This document shows positions 54,595 through 62,941 of a DNA stretch of 64,000 nucleotides, one piece after another. The number at the start of each line of letters is the position of its first letter. Position 1 is the first letter of the stretch. The notes beneath the pieces are model-generated. The model searched no databases. It saw only the letters and a program-made list of their open reading frames with translations, and was not told the DNA's origin. This DNA is from Saprospiraceae bacterium UBA7328 (GTDB lineage: Bacteria > Bacteroidota > Bacteroidia > Chitinophagales > Saprospiraceae): the NCBI GenBank assembly GCA_002471345.1, contig DKPS01000114.1, positions 32,475-96,474 on the forward strand, in the 5' to 3' direction. The translations under genes were made by a program, and so were the position numbers.

Positions 54595-56229
54595 ATGAAA
54601 AGCTTCATTAAAAACCTTATCATTCTTTCAATATTACTGGCTGTTTTTTCGTGTAAAAAAACGGAAAAGTTAGATTCTAGTGAGGTGGATGAATTGGGTA
54701 AGGTTCATTTTCCAACTACAGGAAATTCTGAAGCCCAAGGTCACTTTAAAACCGGTGTTTTATTGCTTCATAGTTTTGAATACGAAGATGCCAGAACGGC
54801 ATTTGAAATGGCTCAAAAAGCTGATCCTTCACATGCCATGTCCTATTGGGGAAAGGCCATGACCTACAATCATAGCTTATGGCAAAGGCAACAAAGAGAA
54901 AAAGCTATTGATGTTTTAGAGGAACTAGGGGAAACTCCTGAGATTCGATTGTCAAAAGTGAAGACGGAACTAGAAAAAGAAATATTTCAAGGAATAGAAA
55001 TTTTATATGGTGAAGGAACTAAGTACGACAGAGATCTTGCCTATTCAGCATACATGAAAGAACTCTCTGAAAAGTACCCTGATAATCATGAAATTGCTGC
55101 ATTTCATGCGGTGTCATTGTTAGGAGCTTCTCGTAATGGGCGAGATGCGGAGTTGTATGGAAAAACTGCCAGGATTGCCCAAAGCATTATTGATGAAAAC
55201 CCAAATCATCCCGGAGCTTTGCACTACCTGATACATTCTTATGATGATCCAGAACATGCCCATCTTGCAAAGGACGTAGCTGACAGTTATAGTAAAGTAG
55301 CCCCTGATGCTGCTCATGCTCTTCACATGCCATCTCATATTTATGTGGCTTTAGGAGAGTGGGAAGATGTTGTTACTTCCAATATTGCATCATGGAATGC
55401 AAGTGTGAGACGAATGGAAAAGAAAAAATTGGGTGGCGATGCTAAAAGTTACCATGCTTACCGATGGTTACATTATGGTCTATTGCAACGTGGAGAGATA
55501 GAAGCGGGGCAGCAATTATTGGATCTTATGGTAAAATATGTGGATGAAGTCACGAATAAAAATGGCCGTGGATATTTGTTGGGAATGAAAGGAGCACAGA
55601 TGGTGGCTAGTAATGATTTCTTAGGTAAAAACTCTGAAATCGTTGTCGAAACTGATGATATGAATATCACAGCCAGAGGGGCCAATGCGCTTCAAAATGG
55701 TCTGAAGGCCTATTATCAAAAGGATGTTGCAGCTCTTGATGATGTAATCATGAACATCTCAAAGGATAGAGTTAAAAATGCCGAAAAGGTGGGAGAAAAA
55801 GGATTCGCCATGTGCAATGCCAATGGCTACAATAGTAAACTGCCGAGCCAACTGAATATTGACATGGTACATATCATGGAATTAGAATTAAAAGCCCTAG
55901 CTGCAGACTTAAAGGATCAGCCTAAAGAGGCACAAGAATGGTTTGAAGAAGGCTTGGCATTGGATAAATCATTGACCTATTCTTACGGACCTCCTACTAT
56001 AGTAAAACCGATTCAAGAAGCTTATGCTGAATGGTTGCTTCAAAATGCTAGATATGCTGAGGCAGTAGCCGTATATGATCTATCCCTTGAAAGAAATCCA
56101 AGAAGGTTAAAGTCACTTCAAGGAAAGATGAAGGCACTTGAAAACTTATCAGATGAGATGGCCTTGGCTACTTTAAAGAAAGAACTAGATAAGAGTACAG
56201 AATCGAAAAATTGGGAAGCGGTATTGTAA
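54595..56229 (+). CDS. TPR-repeat lipoprotein
   Basis: About 544 residues from ATG 54595, giving a lipoprotein signal (LIILSILLAVFSC) where the Cys is acylated; the open frame extends to 54562. The body is a tetratricopeptide-repeat solenoid: GVLLLHSFEYEDARTAFEMAQKADP, EIAAFHAVSLLGASRNGRD, HPGALHYLIHSYDDPEHAHLAKD and ARYAEAVAVYDLSLERNPRRL are clear repeats. Conserved His-rich pieces (HMPSHIYVALGEWED) recall a bacterial family of TPR proteins of unknown role. It is followed by a microrepeat tract and the broken toxin locus. Confidence 0.87.
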   Translation: MKSFIKNLIILSILLAVFSCKKTEKLDSSEVDELGKVHFPTTGNSEAQGHFKTGVLLLHSFEYEDARTAFEMAQKADPSHAMSYWGKAMTYNHSLWQRQQREKAIDVLEELGETPEIRLSKVKTELEKEIFQGIEILYGEGTKYDRDLAYSAYMKELSEKYPDNHEIAAFHAVSLLGASRNGRDAELYGKTARIAQSIIDENPNHPGALHYLIHSYDDPEHAHLAKDVADSYSKVAPDAAHALHMPSHIYVALGEWEDVVTSNIASWNASVRRMEKKKLGGDAKSYHAYRWLHYGLLQRGEIEAGQQLLDLMVKYVDEVTNKNGRGYLLGMKGAQMVASNDFLGKNSEIVVETDDMNITARGANALQNGLKAYYQKDVAALDDVIMNISKDRVKNAEKVGEKGFAMCNANGYNSKLPSQLNIDMVHIMELELKALAADLKDQPKEAQEWFEEGLALDKSLTYSYGPPTIVKPIQEAYAEWLLQNARYAEAVAVYDLSLERNPRRLKSLQGKMKALENLSDEMALATLKKELDKSTESKNWEAVL

Positions 56230-56231
56230 GA

Positions 56232-56290
56232 GACAGGAGTCAGATGACAGGAGTCAGATGTCAGATGTCAGAAGTCAGAAGTCAGAAAGT
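56232..56290 (+). repeat. Imperfect short tandem repeat (AGTCAGATG-like)
   Basis: A run of overlapping units such as AGTCAGATG, TGTCAGATG and AAGTCAGA between the TPR gene and the toxin remnant. The unit is 7-9 bp and slightly degenerate. It is likely a slippage-prone tract with no coding role. Confidence 0.7.
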
Positions 56291-56333
56291 GAAGTTGTAA
56301 TTTTTGAACTAAAAGTGATAAACTTATCGCATT

Positions 56334-56761
56334 CTAACTCTTAGAGATTGGGTTAATGATTTCGATGTGATCAATAAATTGGCCGTGTTGAAGGTCTTCA
56401 GAATAGAAATGAGGACAGTTACTCTTTATAGCTGCTGCCAACATAAGTGAGCCATAAAAAGAATATTTAAAATCTACTTGAATATTTAATGCTAAAAGAT
56501 AAAGTTCTTCACTGTGGTAGACTGCCAAAAGGGGAAAAGCACATTTTCACAATATCTTTTTGGGTCTTTTATTGAAGGTTTTATTTTGAATTTTTTAATC
56601 ATCACATTCATCAATTCTTGTACAACTTGATAACTGATTAGAGCATTTGAATTTTTGAGACCAGACTTTATAAGTAGTTGTTATAACTTTTGTTTCGCAG
56701 GGCAAGAAGAATCAAATGAATAGACAAAGAGGTAGGTATCTAAAAAGATTTTATTTCTCAT
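56334..56761 (-). pseudogene. Broken VapC-like PIN-domain toxin
   Basis: Reading the minus strand from ATG 56761 gives MRNKIFLDTYLFVYSFDSS, the N-terminal PIN pattern (KIFLDTNVLVYAFD) with the first catalytic Asp. A TAA stop falls after KQKL, the frame resumes with GLKNSNALISYQVVQELMNV, then shifts near 56520 into HSEELYLLALNIQVDFKYSF and FYSEDLQHGQFIDHIEIINPI, the C-terminal PIN pattern. Total span about 428 bp, the right size for a 140-residue VapC toxin. One stop and one frameshift make it inactive. The short open frame 56334-56528 is only the toxin's tail. Confidence 0.8.
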
Positions 56762-56968
56762 TCATTTCTTCTCTTGTGAACTTTTTGCCTGGCTCCTTAT
56801 AAGACATTGAATCCATTAAATCAAAGTACATTTTAGCCTTCTCGTCTATTTCTACGTATTTCTTCAGCCATTCTTTAAATCTTTGATTTAGACTGGTTTT
56901 TTCTTTCATTGCTTTTTCTCTGGCAAGTTCAATGAGTTTTTGTCGGCACTGAGGGTAATATTTTGCAT
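56751..56968 (-). pseudogene. Frameshifted antitoxin of the VapBC-like pair
   Basis: From ATG 56968 the minus strand reads MQNITLSADKN, then after a 1-base deletion LIELAREKAMKEKTSLNQRFKEWL and on to REEMNEK followed by TAA. The restored protein is about 72 residues, typical of an antitoxin with an N-terminal ribbon-helix-helix. Its end overlaps the start of the PIN toxin, the usual antitoxin-first arrangement. With the frameshift the reading is broken. Confidence 0.72.
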
Positions 56969-57087
56969 TATTAATACTTATACTAAAATAGTGTAAAATG
57001 TAAATGGTGAGAATAGTTCCTTTCTAAACATGAATCTTTTATCCAAAAACGCAGTGGTCTTTTCTCTCACAGCGAAGCGGTCTTTCT

Positions 57088-57876
57088 TTAAATACTCTTA
57101 ATCTTACCGCCATCAACTGGGATACTAGTTCCTGTGATATAAGATGCTGCTGGACTAGCAATAAATGCTACCACACCTCCTATTTCTTCGGGTTTCCCAA
57201 AGCGACCGATAGGCAGTTCTTTTTCTAATTGTAATGACATTTCATCCTCAGTCTTATTGTTCATGTATGCCCATGCTGAAATGAGCTCATCCAATCTTTC
57301 TGTTTTGGTGGAACCAGGCAGAATATTATTTACTGTAATACCATTCGATGCAACCTCGTGAGATAGAGTTTTAGCCCAACTGGCCATTGCTCCTCTAGTC
57401 ACATTGGATACTCCTAGACCAGGAATAGGTTGTCTCACAGATGTGGAAACGATATTGATGATTCTGCCATAACCATCCTTTTTCATACCCGGTATAACCC
57501 AATTTACCATAGAATGACTGATGAGAACGTGATTATTAAAAGCATCTAAGAATTGATCTGAAGTAGCATCAATAAGAGTTCCTCCTTTGGGCCCTCCTGT
57601 GTTATTTATCAATATGTGAATGCTTTGTTTTTTCAGTAAATCCTTGATTTTTACTTCTAGTGTTTCAATACCATCAGAAAAGTTAGCAACAATGTATTGA
57701 TGGCTTTGACCTTTGGTAGTATCTAGCTCTACTAGGACTTGCTGAAGTAACTCTTCATTTCGCGAAAGCAAAGTCACATTTGCTCCCAAATTGGCTAATT
57801 CAATAGCACTTGCCTTTCCTAAACCTCTAGAGCCACCGCATACTAGAGCATTTTTATTTTGTAAATCTAAATTCAT
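57088..57876 (-). CDS. SDR-family oxidoreductase with non-canonical active site
   Basis: 262 residues. The cofactor motif CGGSRGLGKASAIELA (TGxxxGxG type), NNTGG in the NNAG place and the C-terminal GKPEEIGGVVAFIASPAASYITGTSIPVDGG are standard. The catalytic YxxxK is not seen: the expected place reads GLGVSNVTRGAM, with Ser instead of Tyr and Arg instead of Lys. A known subgroup of SDRs has this SNxxR pattern. Activity on a carbonyl is therefore uncertain. Confidence 0.9.
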   Translation of the reverse strand: MNLDLQNKNALVCGGSRGLGKASAIELANLGANVTLLSRNEELLQQVLVELDTTKGQSHQYIVANFSDGIETLEVKIKDLLKKQSIHILINNTGGPKGGTLIDATSDQFLDAFNNHVLISHSMVNWVIPGMKKDGYGRIINIVSTSVRQPIPGLGVSNVTRGAMASWAKTLSHEVASNGITVNNILPGSTKTERLDELISAWAYMNNKTEDEMSLQLEKELPIGRFGKPEEIGGVVAFIASPAASYITGTSIPVDGGKIKSI

Positions 57877-58047
57877 TGTGTTTACTTCGTTGCGTTTACA
57901 ATATTGAAAACATTATTAAATATAAACCATGAAACGAGCATGATATGCATTTATCACAATTAACCTGAAGAGGGGAGATTAATACAAATTATGTGAAAAC
58001 AGCAGCCATTTTATTGATAGATGAAGCTGTATGAAAAATTAAAAATT

Positions 58048-59352
58048 ATGAAACAATTCATTGTACTTACATTATTACTGCTGCCAATTTTGGCCAACAC
58101 TCAGATGACGATCCATGAAAGAATTGATAAAAGGGCTAAGGAGATTGAAAAAGAAGTGATAGACCTAAGGCGTCACTATCACCAATACCCAGAATTATCG
58201 AACAGAGAATTCAAAACAGCAGAACATATAGCTAAAGAACTTGAGAAACTGGGTCTGAAAGTCGAGACAGGTATAGCCATTACCGGAGTCGTTGGATTGC
58301 TGGATACAGGTAAACCTGGACCTACCATTGCTTTAAGAGCTGATATCGATGGATTGCCAGTAGTAGAAAGGGCTGCGATTCCATTTGCATCAAAAGAGAA
58401 ATCGGAATTTCTAGGAGAAGAAGTAGGTATAATGCATGCTTGTGGTCATGATACCCATATTGCCATGCAGTTAGGAGCAGCGAAGATTCTTACTGAGATG
58501 AAAGATGAGTTAACAGGAAAAATTGTTTTTGTATTCCAACCGGCAGAAGAAGGAGCGCCTCCGGGAGAAGAAGGTGGTGCAGAGCTCATGATAAAAGAAG
58601 GCCTTATTGAAAAATATGGTATTGATGTATTCTTTGGCCAGCACATCAGTTCTGCCACTCCAGTAGGACATCTGACATATAAATTGGGTGGTATTATGGC
58701 AGCGGCAAATAGATTTGTCATCAAAGTGAAAGGAAAACAAACTCATGGATCAAGACCATGGGGTGGAGTAGATCCTATAACGGCTGCGGCTCAAATCATA
58801 CAGGGATTGAACAACATTATAAGTCGTCAGACTGAGCTTACGAAAGAAGCTGCTGTGATCAGTATTGGTAAAATCAAAGGTGGATTAAGAAGTAATATCA
58901 TTCCAGAAGAAGTAGAAATGATTGGAACTATCAGGACTCTTGATGACGACATGAGAGAAACTATATTCGAAAAAATTAAGAAAACTGCTACTGCTATAGC
59001 AGAAAGTTCAGGAGCTGTAGCTGAAGTAGATATTAATAAGGGATACCCAGTTACTTTTAATAATATTGAGCTTACAAGAAAGATGGTTCCATCTTTATTT
59101 GCTGCCGCAGGAGAAGATAATGTACATGTAATTCCTGCAGTTACAGGAGCAGAGGACTTTTCATTTTTTGCCAATGAGGTTCCAAGTATCTATTGGTTTA
59201 CAGGTGGGTGGAATACTGAGGAAGAAGCATTTCCTCACCATACTCCTGATTTCAAATTGGATGAAAGGGGTATGATTACAGGTGTGAAAGCGATGGCTTA
59301 TATCGCCGTGGATTATCTGATGGGTGATAAGCCTTCAGCGAATGGAAGATAA
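58048..59352 (+). CDS. M20-family amidohydrolase
   Basis: About 434 residues from ATG 58048 (MKQFIVLTLLLLPILANTQ, a signal peptide); the frame continues to ATG 58021. The M20/peptidase D fold shows RRHYHQYPELSNREFKTA, LRADIDGLPVVE, the metal site MHACGHDTHIAMQLGAA, FQPAEEGAPPGEEGGA and a C-terminal GAEDFSFFANEVPSIYWFTG. Enzymes of this type hydrolyse N-acyl-amino acids, hippurate or indole conjugates. The signal peptide suggests a periplasmic location. Confidence 0.93.
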   Translation: MKQFIVLTLLLLPILANTQMTIHERIDKRAKEIEKEVIDLRRHYHQYPELSNREFKTAEHIAKELEKLGLKVETGIAITGVVGLLDTGKPGPTIALRADIDGLPVVERAAIPFASKEKSEFLGEEVGIMHACGHDTHIAMQLGAAKILTEMKDELTGKIVFVFQPAEEGAPPGEEGGAELMIKEGLIEKYGIDVFFGQHISSATPVGHLTYKLGGIMAAANRFVIKVKGKQTHGSRPWGGVDPITAAAQIIQGLNNIISRQTELTKEAAVISIGKIKGGLRSNIIPEEVEMIGTIRTLDDDMRETIFEKIKKTATAIAESSGAVAEVDINKGYPVTFNNIELTRKMVPSLFAAAGEDNVHVIPAVTGAEDFSFFANEVPSIYWFTGGWNTEEEAFPHHTPDFKLDERGMITGVKAMAYIAVDYLMGDKPSANGR

Positions 59353-59365
59353 ATAAGGAATCAAT

Positions 59366-59414
59366 GGGCTTCAGTAAAATGAAGTCCGATTCCGACATTT
59401 CTTTATTAAATGTC
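59366..59414. other. Two short stem-loops after the amidohydrolase gene
   Basis: GGGCTTCA-GTAAAA-TGAAGTCC at 59366-59387 (8 bp with one G-U) and GACATTT-CTTTATT-AAATGTC at 59394-59414 (7 bp, perfect). Neither has a U-tract directly after it. Confidence 0.5.
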
Positions 59415-59448
59415 ATTCATTGTATCAAAGAATAAAATAAACAGAGTT

Positions 59449-59481
59449 ACTTCTGATAGCGCTTTTTGCGCTGTCAGAAGT
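59449..59481 (+). terminator. Long stem-loop, possible terminator or leader structure
   Basis: ACTTCTGATAGCGC, loop TTTTT, GCGCTGTCAGAAGT: a 14-bp stem with one U-G wobble. It stands 18 bp before the SDR start at 59500. There is no U-run after the stem on either strand, so the role as a terminator is doubtful; a leader hairpin is equally possible. Confidence 0.5.
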
Positions 59482-59499
59482 TTGTAATACAATAATAGC

Positions 59500-60261
59500 A
59501 TGCTTGATAATATGAAAGAAAAGACCATTTTGGTCACAGGAGGAACAAGGGGAATAGGTAAAAGCATATCAGAACTTTTCGCTTTGAAAGGAGGAACTGT
59601 TATTGCAATTTTTCGATCTGATAAATTAAGTGCTGAGCATTGTATAAATAGTCTGAGAGGAAGCGGCCATCAAGCAAAACAAGTGGATATTACTATTCCT
59701 GAAGCTATTGATGATTTGTGGAGGCAAATAGAAAAGGATGGAATTACCGTTGACATGGTAATCAATAATGCAGGTATAGGATTCCATCATCCTGTGGATC
59801 AAGTCAGCTATACTGAGTGGCAAAAAGGATTTTCAGACATCATTCAGACTAATCTAATTGCTGCAAGTAACATGTGCTATCATGCCGTCCAACACATGAG
59901 GAAAAATGGAGGTGGAAAGATTATAAATATTTCATCAAGAGGAGCATTCAGGGGTGAACCTTTGATGCCTGCCTATGGAGCCAGCAAAGCTGGACTCAAT
60001 GCGCTGACACAATCATTAGCACAACAATTAGCTCCTCACAATATCTATGTGGGAGCGATTGCACCAGGATTTGTTGAGACAGATATGGCACGAGATAGAT
60101 TACTAGGTGATGTAGGAAAAGGAATCAAAGCCCAAAGCCCTATGAATAGGGTAGCCCAACCTGAAGAAATAGCAGAGGCGACTTATCTCATGGCGTGTGG
60201 AAATATGTGGATGACAGGAGCTATCATTGATGTGAATGGGGCAAGTTATATGAGGACCTGA
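59500..60261 (+). CDS. Classical SDR oxidoreductase
   Basis: 253 residues. The start is ATG 59500 or ATG 59512 (MKEKTILVTGG). Cofactor motif TGGTRGIGKSISELFA, NNAGIGF, the catalytic Ser in NISSRGAFRG and the catalytic YGASK with Lys, followed by IAPGFVETDMARDRLL. All canonical residues are present, unlike the SDR at 57088-57876. It resembles 3-oxoacyl-ACP reductase (FabG)-like enzymes, but no fatty-acid genes are near; substrate unknown. Confidence 0.93.
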   Translation: MLDNMKEKTILVTGGTRGIGKSISELFALKGGTVIAIFRSDKLSAEHCINSLRGSGHQAKQVDITIPEAIDDLWRQIEKDGITVDMVINNAGIGFHHPVDQVSYTEWQKGFSDIIQTNLIAASNMCYHAVQHMRKNGGGKIINISSRGAFRGEPLMPAYGASKAGLNALTQSLAQQLAPHNIYVGAIAPGFVETDMARDRLLGDVGKGIKAQSPMNRVAQPEEIAEATYLMACGNMWMTGAIIDVNGASYMRT

Positions 60262-60284
60262 AAATCTATGAAATCTAAATATTT

Positions 60285-61541
60285 ATGAAGAGAGAGGAGA
60301 TGATAATCGCTAATATGAATTATCTATCTAGAATATGTATTTATTTTATTCTTCTCATTGCATTATGTAATTCTAGTTACACTCAAGCTTATACTAATAC
60401 AAATCAAAAAAGAGGGGTATTAATAGAAAGCTCATTCGTGAAACGTATTTCTGTAAATGAAATAAATGGTTTATTCCCAGAGAAATCTAAGTTAGATCAG
60501 GACATCACTCATATTCCTAAATATGATATTGACCTATATCGCCTTGTATATCGTTCGATACATAATGGAAAGTTGGAAAACCTTTCAGGATTAGTTGTTG
60601 TACCCGTTAGAATAGCTGCCGCTCCTCACATGCAATATCATCATGGTACTATGTTTCCTTTTCCGCACCCAAACGGAGAAGGTAGTCTAGATGCCCCCTC
60701 TTTTTACAAAGGATTATTACCAAAAGAAGCTGATGCTCAGTACGAGACTCGACTTTTTGGCAATTACCTTGGGAGCTATGGTTATCTAGTGAGCCTACCT
60801 GATTATGCGGGATACGCCGAATCTGCTCATTTAGAACATCCTTATTCTGTGAATCCAAGATTAGCTGAGCAATCTGTGGATATGATATTGGCTACAAGGG
60901 AATTTTGTGAACAAAAGAATATCAAACTAAACAAGAAGTTATTTCTGTCTGGTTGGTCTGAAGGTGGTGCGGCTTGTGTTGCTGTGCAGAAGTTAATAGA
61001 GAAGGAATACAAATCAAAAATAGAAGTAACGGCCAATGCTCCACTTGCTGGATTTTATAACACCATTCCTTATTTGAAACCTTTTTTAAATTTTGGACCA
61101 TTTATCGGAAAGGACTATGGCGAGGATCTAGATGTCATGATATGGACGCTATATACTGTCAATTCATTTTCACCCGAACCAGTCTCATTTGATAAAGTAT
61201 TCAAGTTTGAAGTGAAGAATCAATTGGATGTACTCAAAAACCGCCCATCTAGCAGGCCAAAAAAAATAATGAAATGGTTATGGTTTAAAAATAAAAAACG
61301 CATTGTACAGATGTTCAGAGAGAGTTGCCTTCATGAGGGATGGAGTCCTAAGGCACCTATATATGTGCATCATGGGACAGACGATGATATCGTATTCTAC
61401 GATAAAAATGTAGAGGTGATGGTGAATAACCTCAATAAAGAAGGAGGAAAAGTAGTGTTAAGAAAATATGACGGACATGACCATTATAGTCTTGCTTTGC
61501 TCTATTTTCTAAGCATGATAGAGGATTTTTCTAAGTTTTGA
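60285..61541 (+). CDS. Exported alpha/beta hydrolase
   Basis: 418 residues from ATG 60285; a signal peptide (ICIYFILLIALCNSSYTQA) starts after a short basic leader, so ATG 60315 (MNYLSRI) may be the true start. The nucleophile elbow is GWSEGG (Ser in G-x-S-x-G), and an acid and His follow at HHGTDDDIVF and YDGHDHYS. The N-terminal part (LSGLVVVPVRIAAAP) resembles secreted lipase or prolyl-oligopeptidase-like proteins. It is probably an exported esterase; substrate unknown. Confidence 0.9.
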   Translation: MKREEMIIANMNYLSRICIYFILLIALCNSSYTQAYTNTNQKRGVLIESSFVKRISVNEINGLFPEKSKLDQDITHIPKYDIDLYRLVYRSIHNGKLENLSGLVVVPVRIAAAPHMQYHHGTMFPFPHPNGEGSLDAPSFYKGLLPKEADAQYETRLFGNYLGSYGYLVSLPDYAGYAESAHLEHPYSVNPRLAEQSVDMILATREFCEQKNIKLNKKLFLSGWSEGGAACVAVQKLIEKEYKSKIEVTANAPLAGFYNTIPYLKPFLNFGPFIGKDYGEDLDVMIWTLYTVNSFSPEPVSFDKVFKFEVKNQLDVLKNRPSSRPKKIMKWLWFKNKKRIVQMFRESCLHEGWSPKAPIYVHHGTDDDIVFYDKNVEVMVNNLNKEGGKVVLRKYDGHDHYSLALLYFLSMIEDFSKF

Positions 61542-61647
61542 AATTTATGATCTTTCATTAACCCTTATTAGTCATTTAATTATTTTGTAGCATCAGAGAT
61601 TTAGATTAACTATTTTGATATGTGAATTCAAACATGAGATTTTACCT

Positions 61648-62100
61648 ATGATTCTTACAGAAGAAATTAAGAAATACATCGGTCAAAGCGTCCTATGCTG
61701 GTTAGCCACCGTTTCAGATGATCTGATGCCCAATGTGACTCCCAAAGAGGTTTTCAAAGTTTTTGGAAACAATAAAATAATCATAGCGAATATAGCTTCA
61801 CCTCAAACCCTAAAGAATATAAAGGCCAATGAAAATGTCTGCGTTAGCTTCATTGATGTTTTAGTTCAAAAAGGATATCAATTAAAAGGAAAGGCAAGAA
61901 TTGTAAATCGAAATGATCCTTCATTTCAAGAAATGGAGACTGTGCTTTTAAAAATGACTGAAGGCAATTTTCCTTTTGCTACTATCACTGAAATTACAAT
62001 CGAGAAGTCTAAACCTATTGTTGCTCCAAAATATATACTCTACCCAAATACAACAGAGAAGGAACAAATAGAAAGTGCAAAAAAGGCATATGGACTATAG
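61648..62100 (+). CDS. Pyridoxamine 5'-phosphate oxidase-like flavoprotein
   Basis: 150 residues from ATG 61648 (MILTEEIKKYIG); the frame extends to a TTG at 61615. The split-barrel FMN-binding fold is clear from CWLATVSDDLMPNVTPKEVF, IIIANIASPQTLKNIKAN and VCVSFIDVLVQKGYQLKGKARIV. Members are small FMN-dependent or F420-like oxidoreductases of diverse use. There is no direct link to its neighbours. Confidence 0.9.
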   Translation: MILTEEIKKYIGQSVLCWLATVSDDLMPNVTPKEVFKVFGNNKIIIANIASPQTLKNIKANENVCVSFIDVLVQKGYQLKGKARIVNRNDPSFQEMETVLLKMTEGNFPFATITEITIEKSKPIVAPKYILYPNTTEKEQIESAKKAYGL

Positions 62101-62205
62101 ATCCTTCTTACTCAACAAATATGAAATTTAATTGTTGGGGAGCTATGGCAATTGTACTTTTATCTTGCCTAATAATTTAGTAAAGGGAAAATTGTTCTAC
62201 AAGAA

Positions 62206-62730
62206 ATGAATATGACTACAAAAGACTTGGATTCAACTGAATTTGGAGAATATTATCAAAGATATATTGATAAAGTGCCTTTAGGCATATCACTGAAAAA
62301 TGCATATGAGAGTGAAGGAGTTCTTAAATCATACTTTGACAAAGTGCCTTCGGAAAAACTGACTTGTGCTTATGATCAAGGAAAATGGACAATGAAAGAA
62401 GTTTTTCAGCACATGATTGATACTGAAAGAGTATTTGCACATCGGCTGTTTCGATTGGGTAGAATGGATAGTACTTCCTTACCAGGATTTGATCAGGATG
62501 TCTATAATTCTCCTTCAGGAGCGAATGATAAGTCGATGACCACTCTTCAAAATGAATATGCAACCACAAGAGCAAATACCGCAGCAATTATTCAAAGCCT
62601 AAGTGTTGATCAACTTTCATTTGTAGGTGAAGCCTCAGGGTTTCCACTTTCCTCTCGTGCTGCTGCTTTTATTATTTTAGGACATGAACAATGGCATATT
62701 GAGATTATGAATGAAAGGTATTTGAATTAA
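62206..62730 (+). CDS. DinB-family putative metal-dependent hydrolase
   Basis: 174 residues forming a four-helix bundle. The three metal-binding His of DinB/YfiT proteins appear as QHMID (after WTMKEVFQ), and LGHEQWHIEIM near the C-terminus. Length is typical. Relatives act as thiol-dependent S-transferases or are of unknown function. Start at ATG 62206; the gap to the previous gene shows no special signals. Confidence 0.92.
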   Translation: MNMTTKDLDSTEFGEYYQRYIDKVPLGISLKNAYESEGVLKSYFDKVPSEKLTCAYDQGKWTMKEVFQHMIDTERVFAHRLFRLGRMDSTSLPGFDQDVYNSPSGANDKSMTTLQNEYATTRANTAAIIQSLSVDQLSFVGEASGFPLSSRAAAFIILGHEQWHIEIMNERYLN

Positions 62731-62941
62731 CGATTGTTTCATTAATCCACTTTTTTTTAGATCCTGTGCAAATACGTAATCTTCAATATGTCAGCCAGCT
62801 CATGATTCCTTGCCTATTGCCTTGAAGAAGGAATGGCAATAATGTATTCTTACACCAGTATAAGCTCAAAATACAATCTAAATATTTAGTCTTGTATCGA
62901 ATTTATTAGCTCGTATTTTTTATCAGAAAAAATAGATAATC

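Noticed and set aside
56334..56528. Short minus-strand frame as a stand-alone gene
   Set aside because: It is the C-terminal part of the broken PIN toxin and begins at a chance TTG after a frameshift.
58827..59174. 115-codon antisense frame inside the M20 gene
   Set aside because: It is fully inside a well-supported gene on the other strand; its composition mirrors the complement of that gene and no family is recognised.
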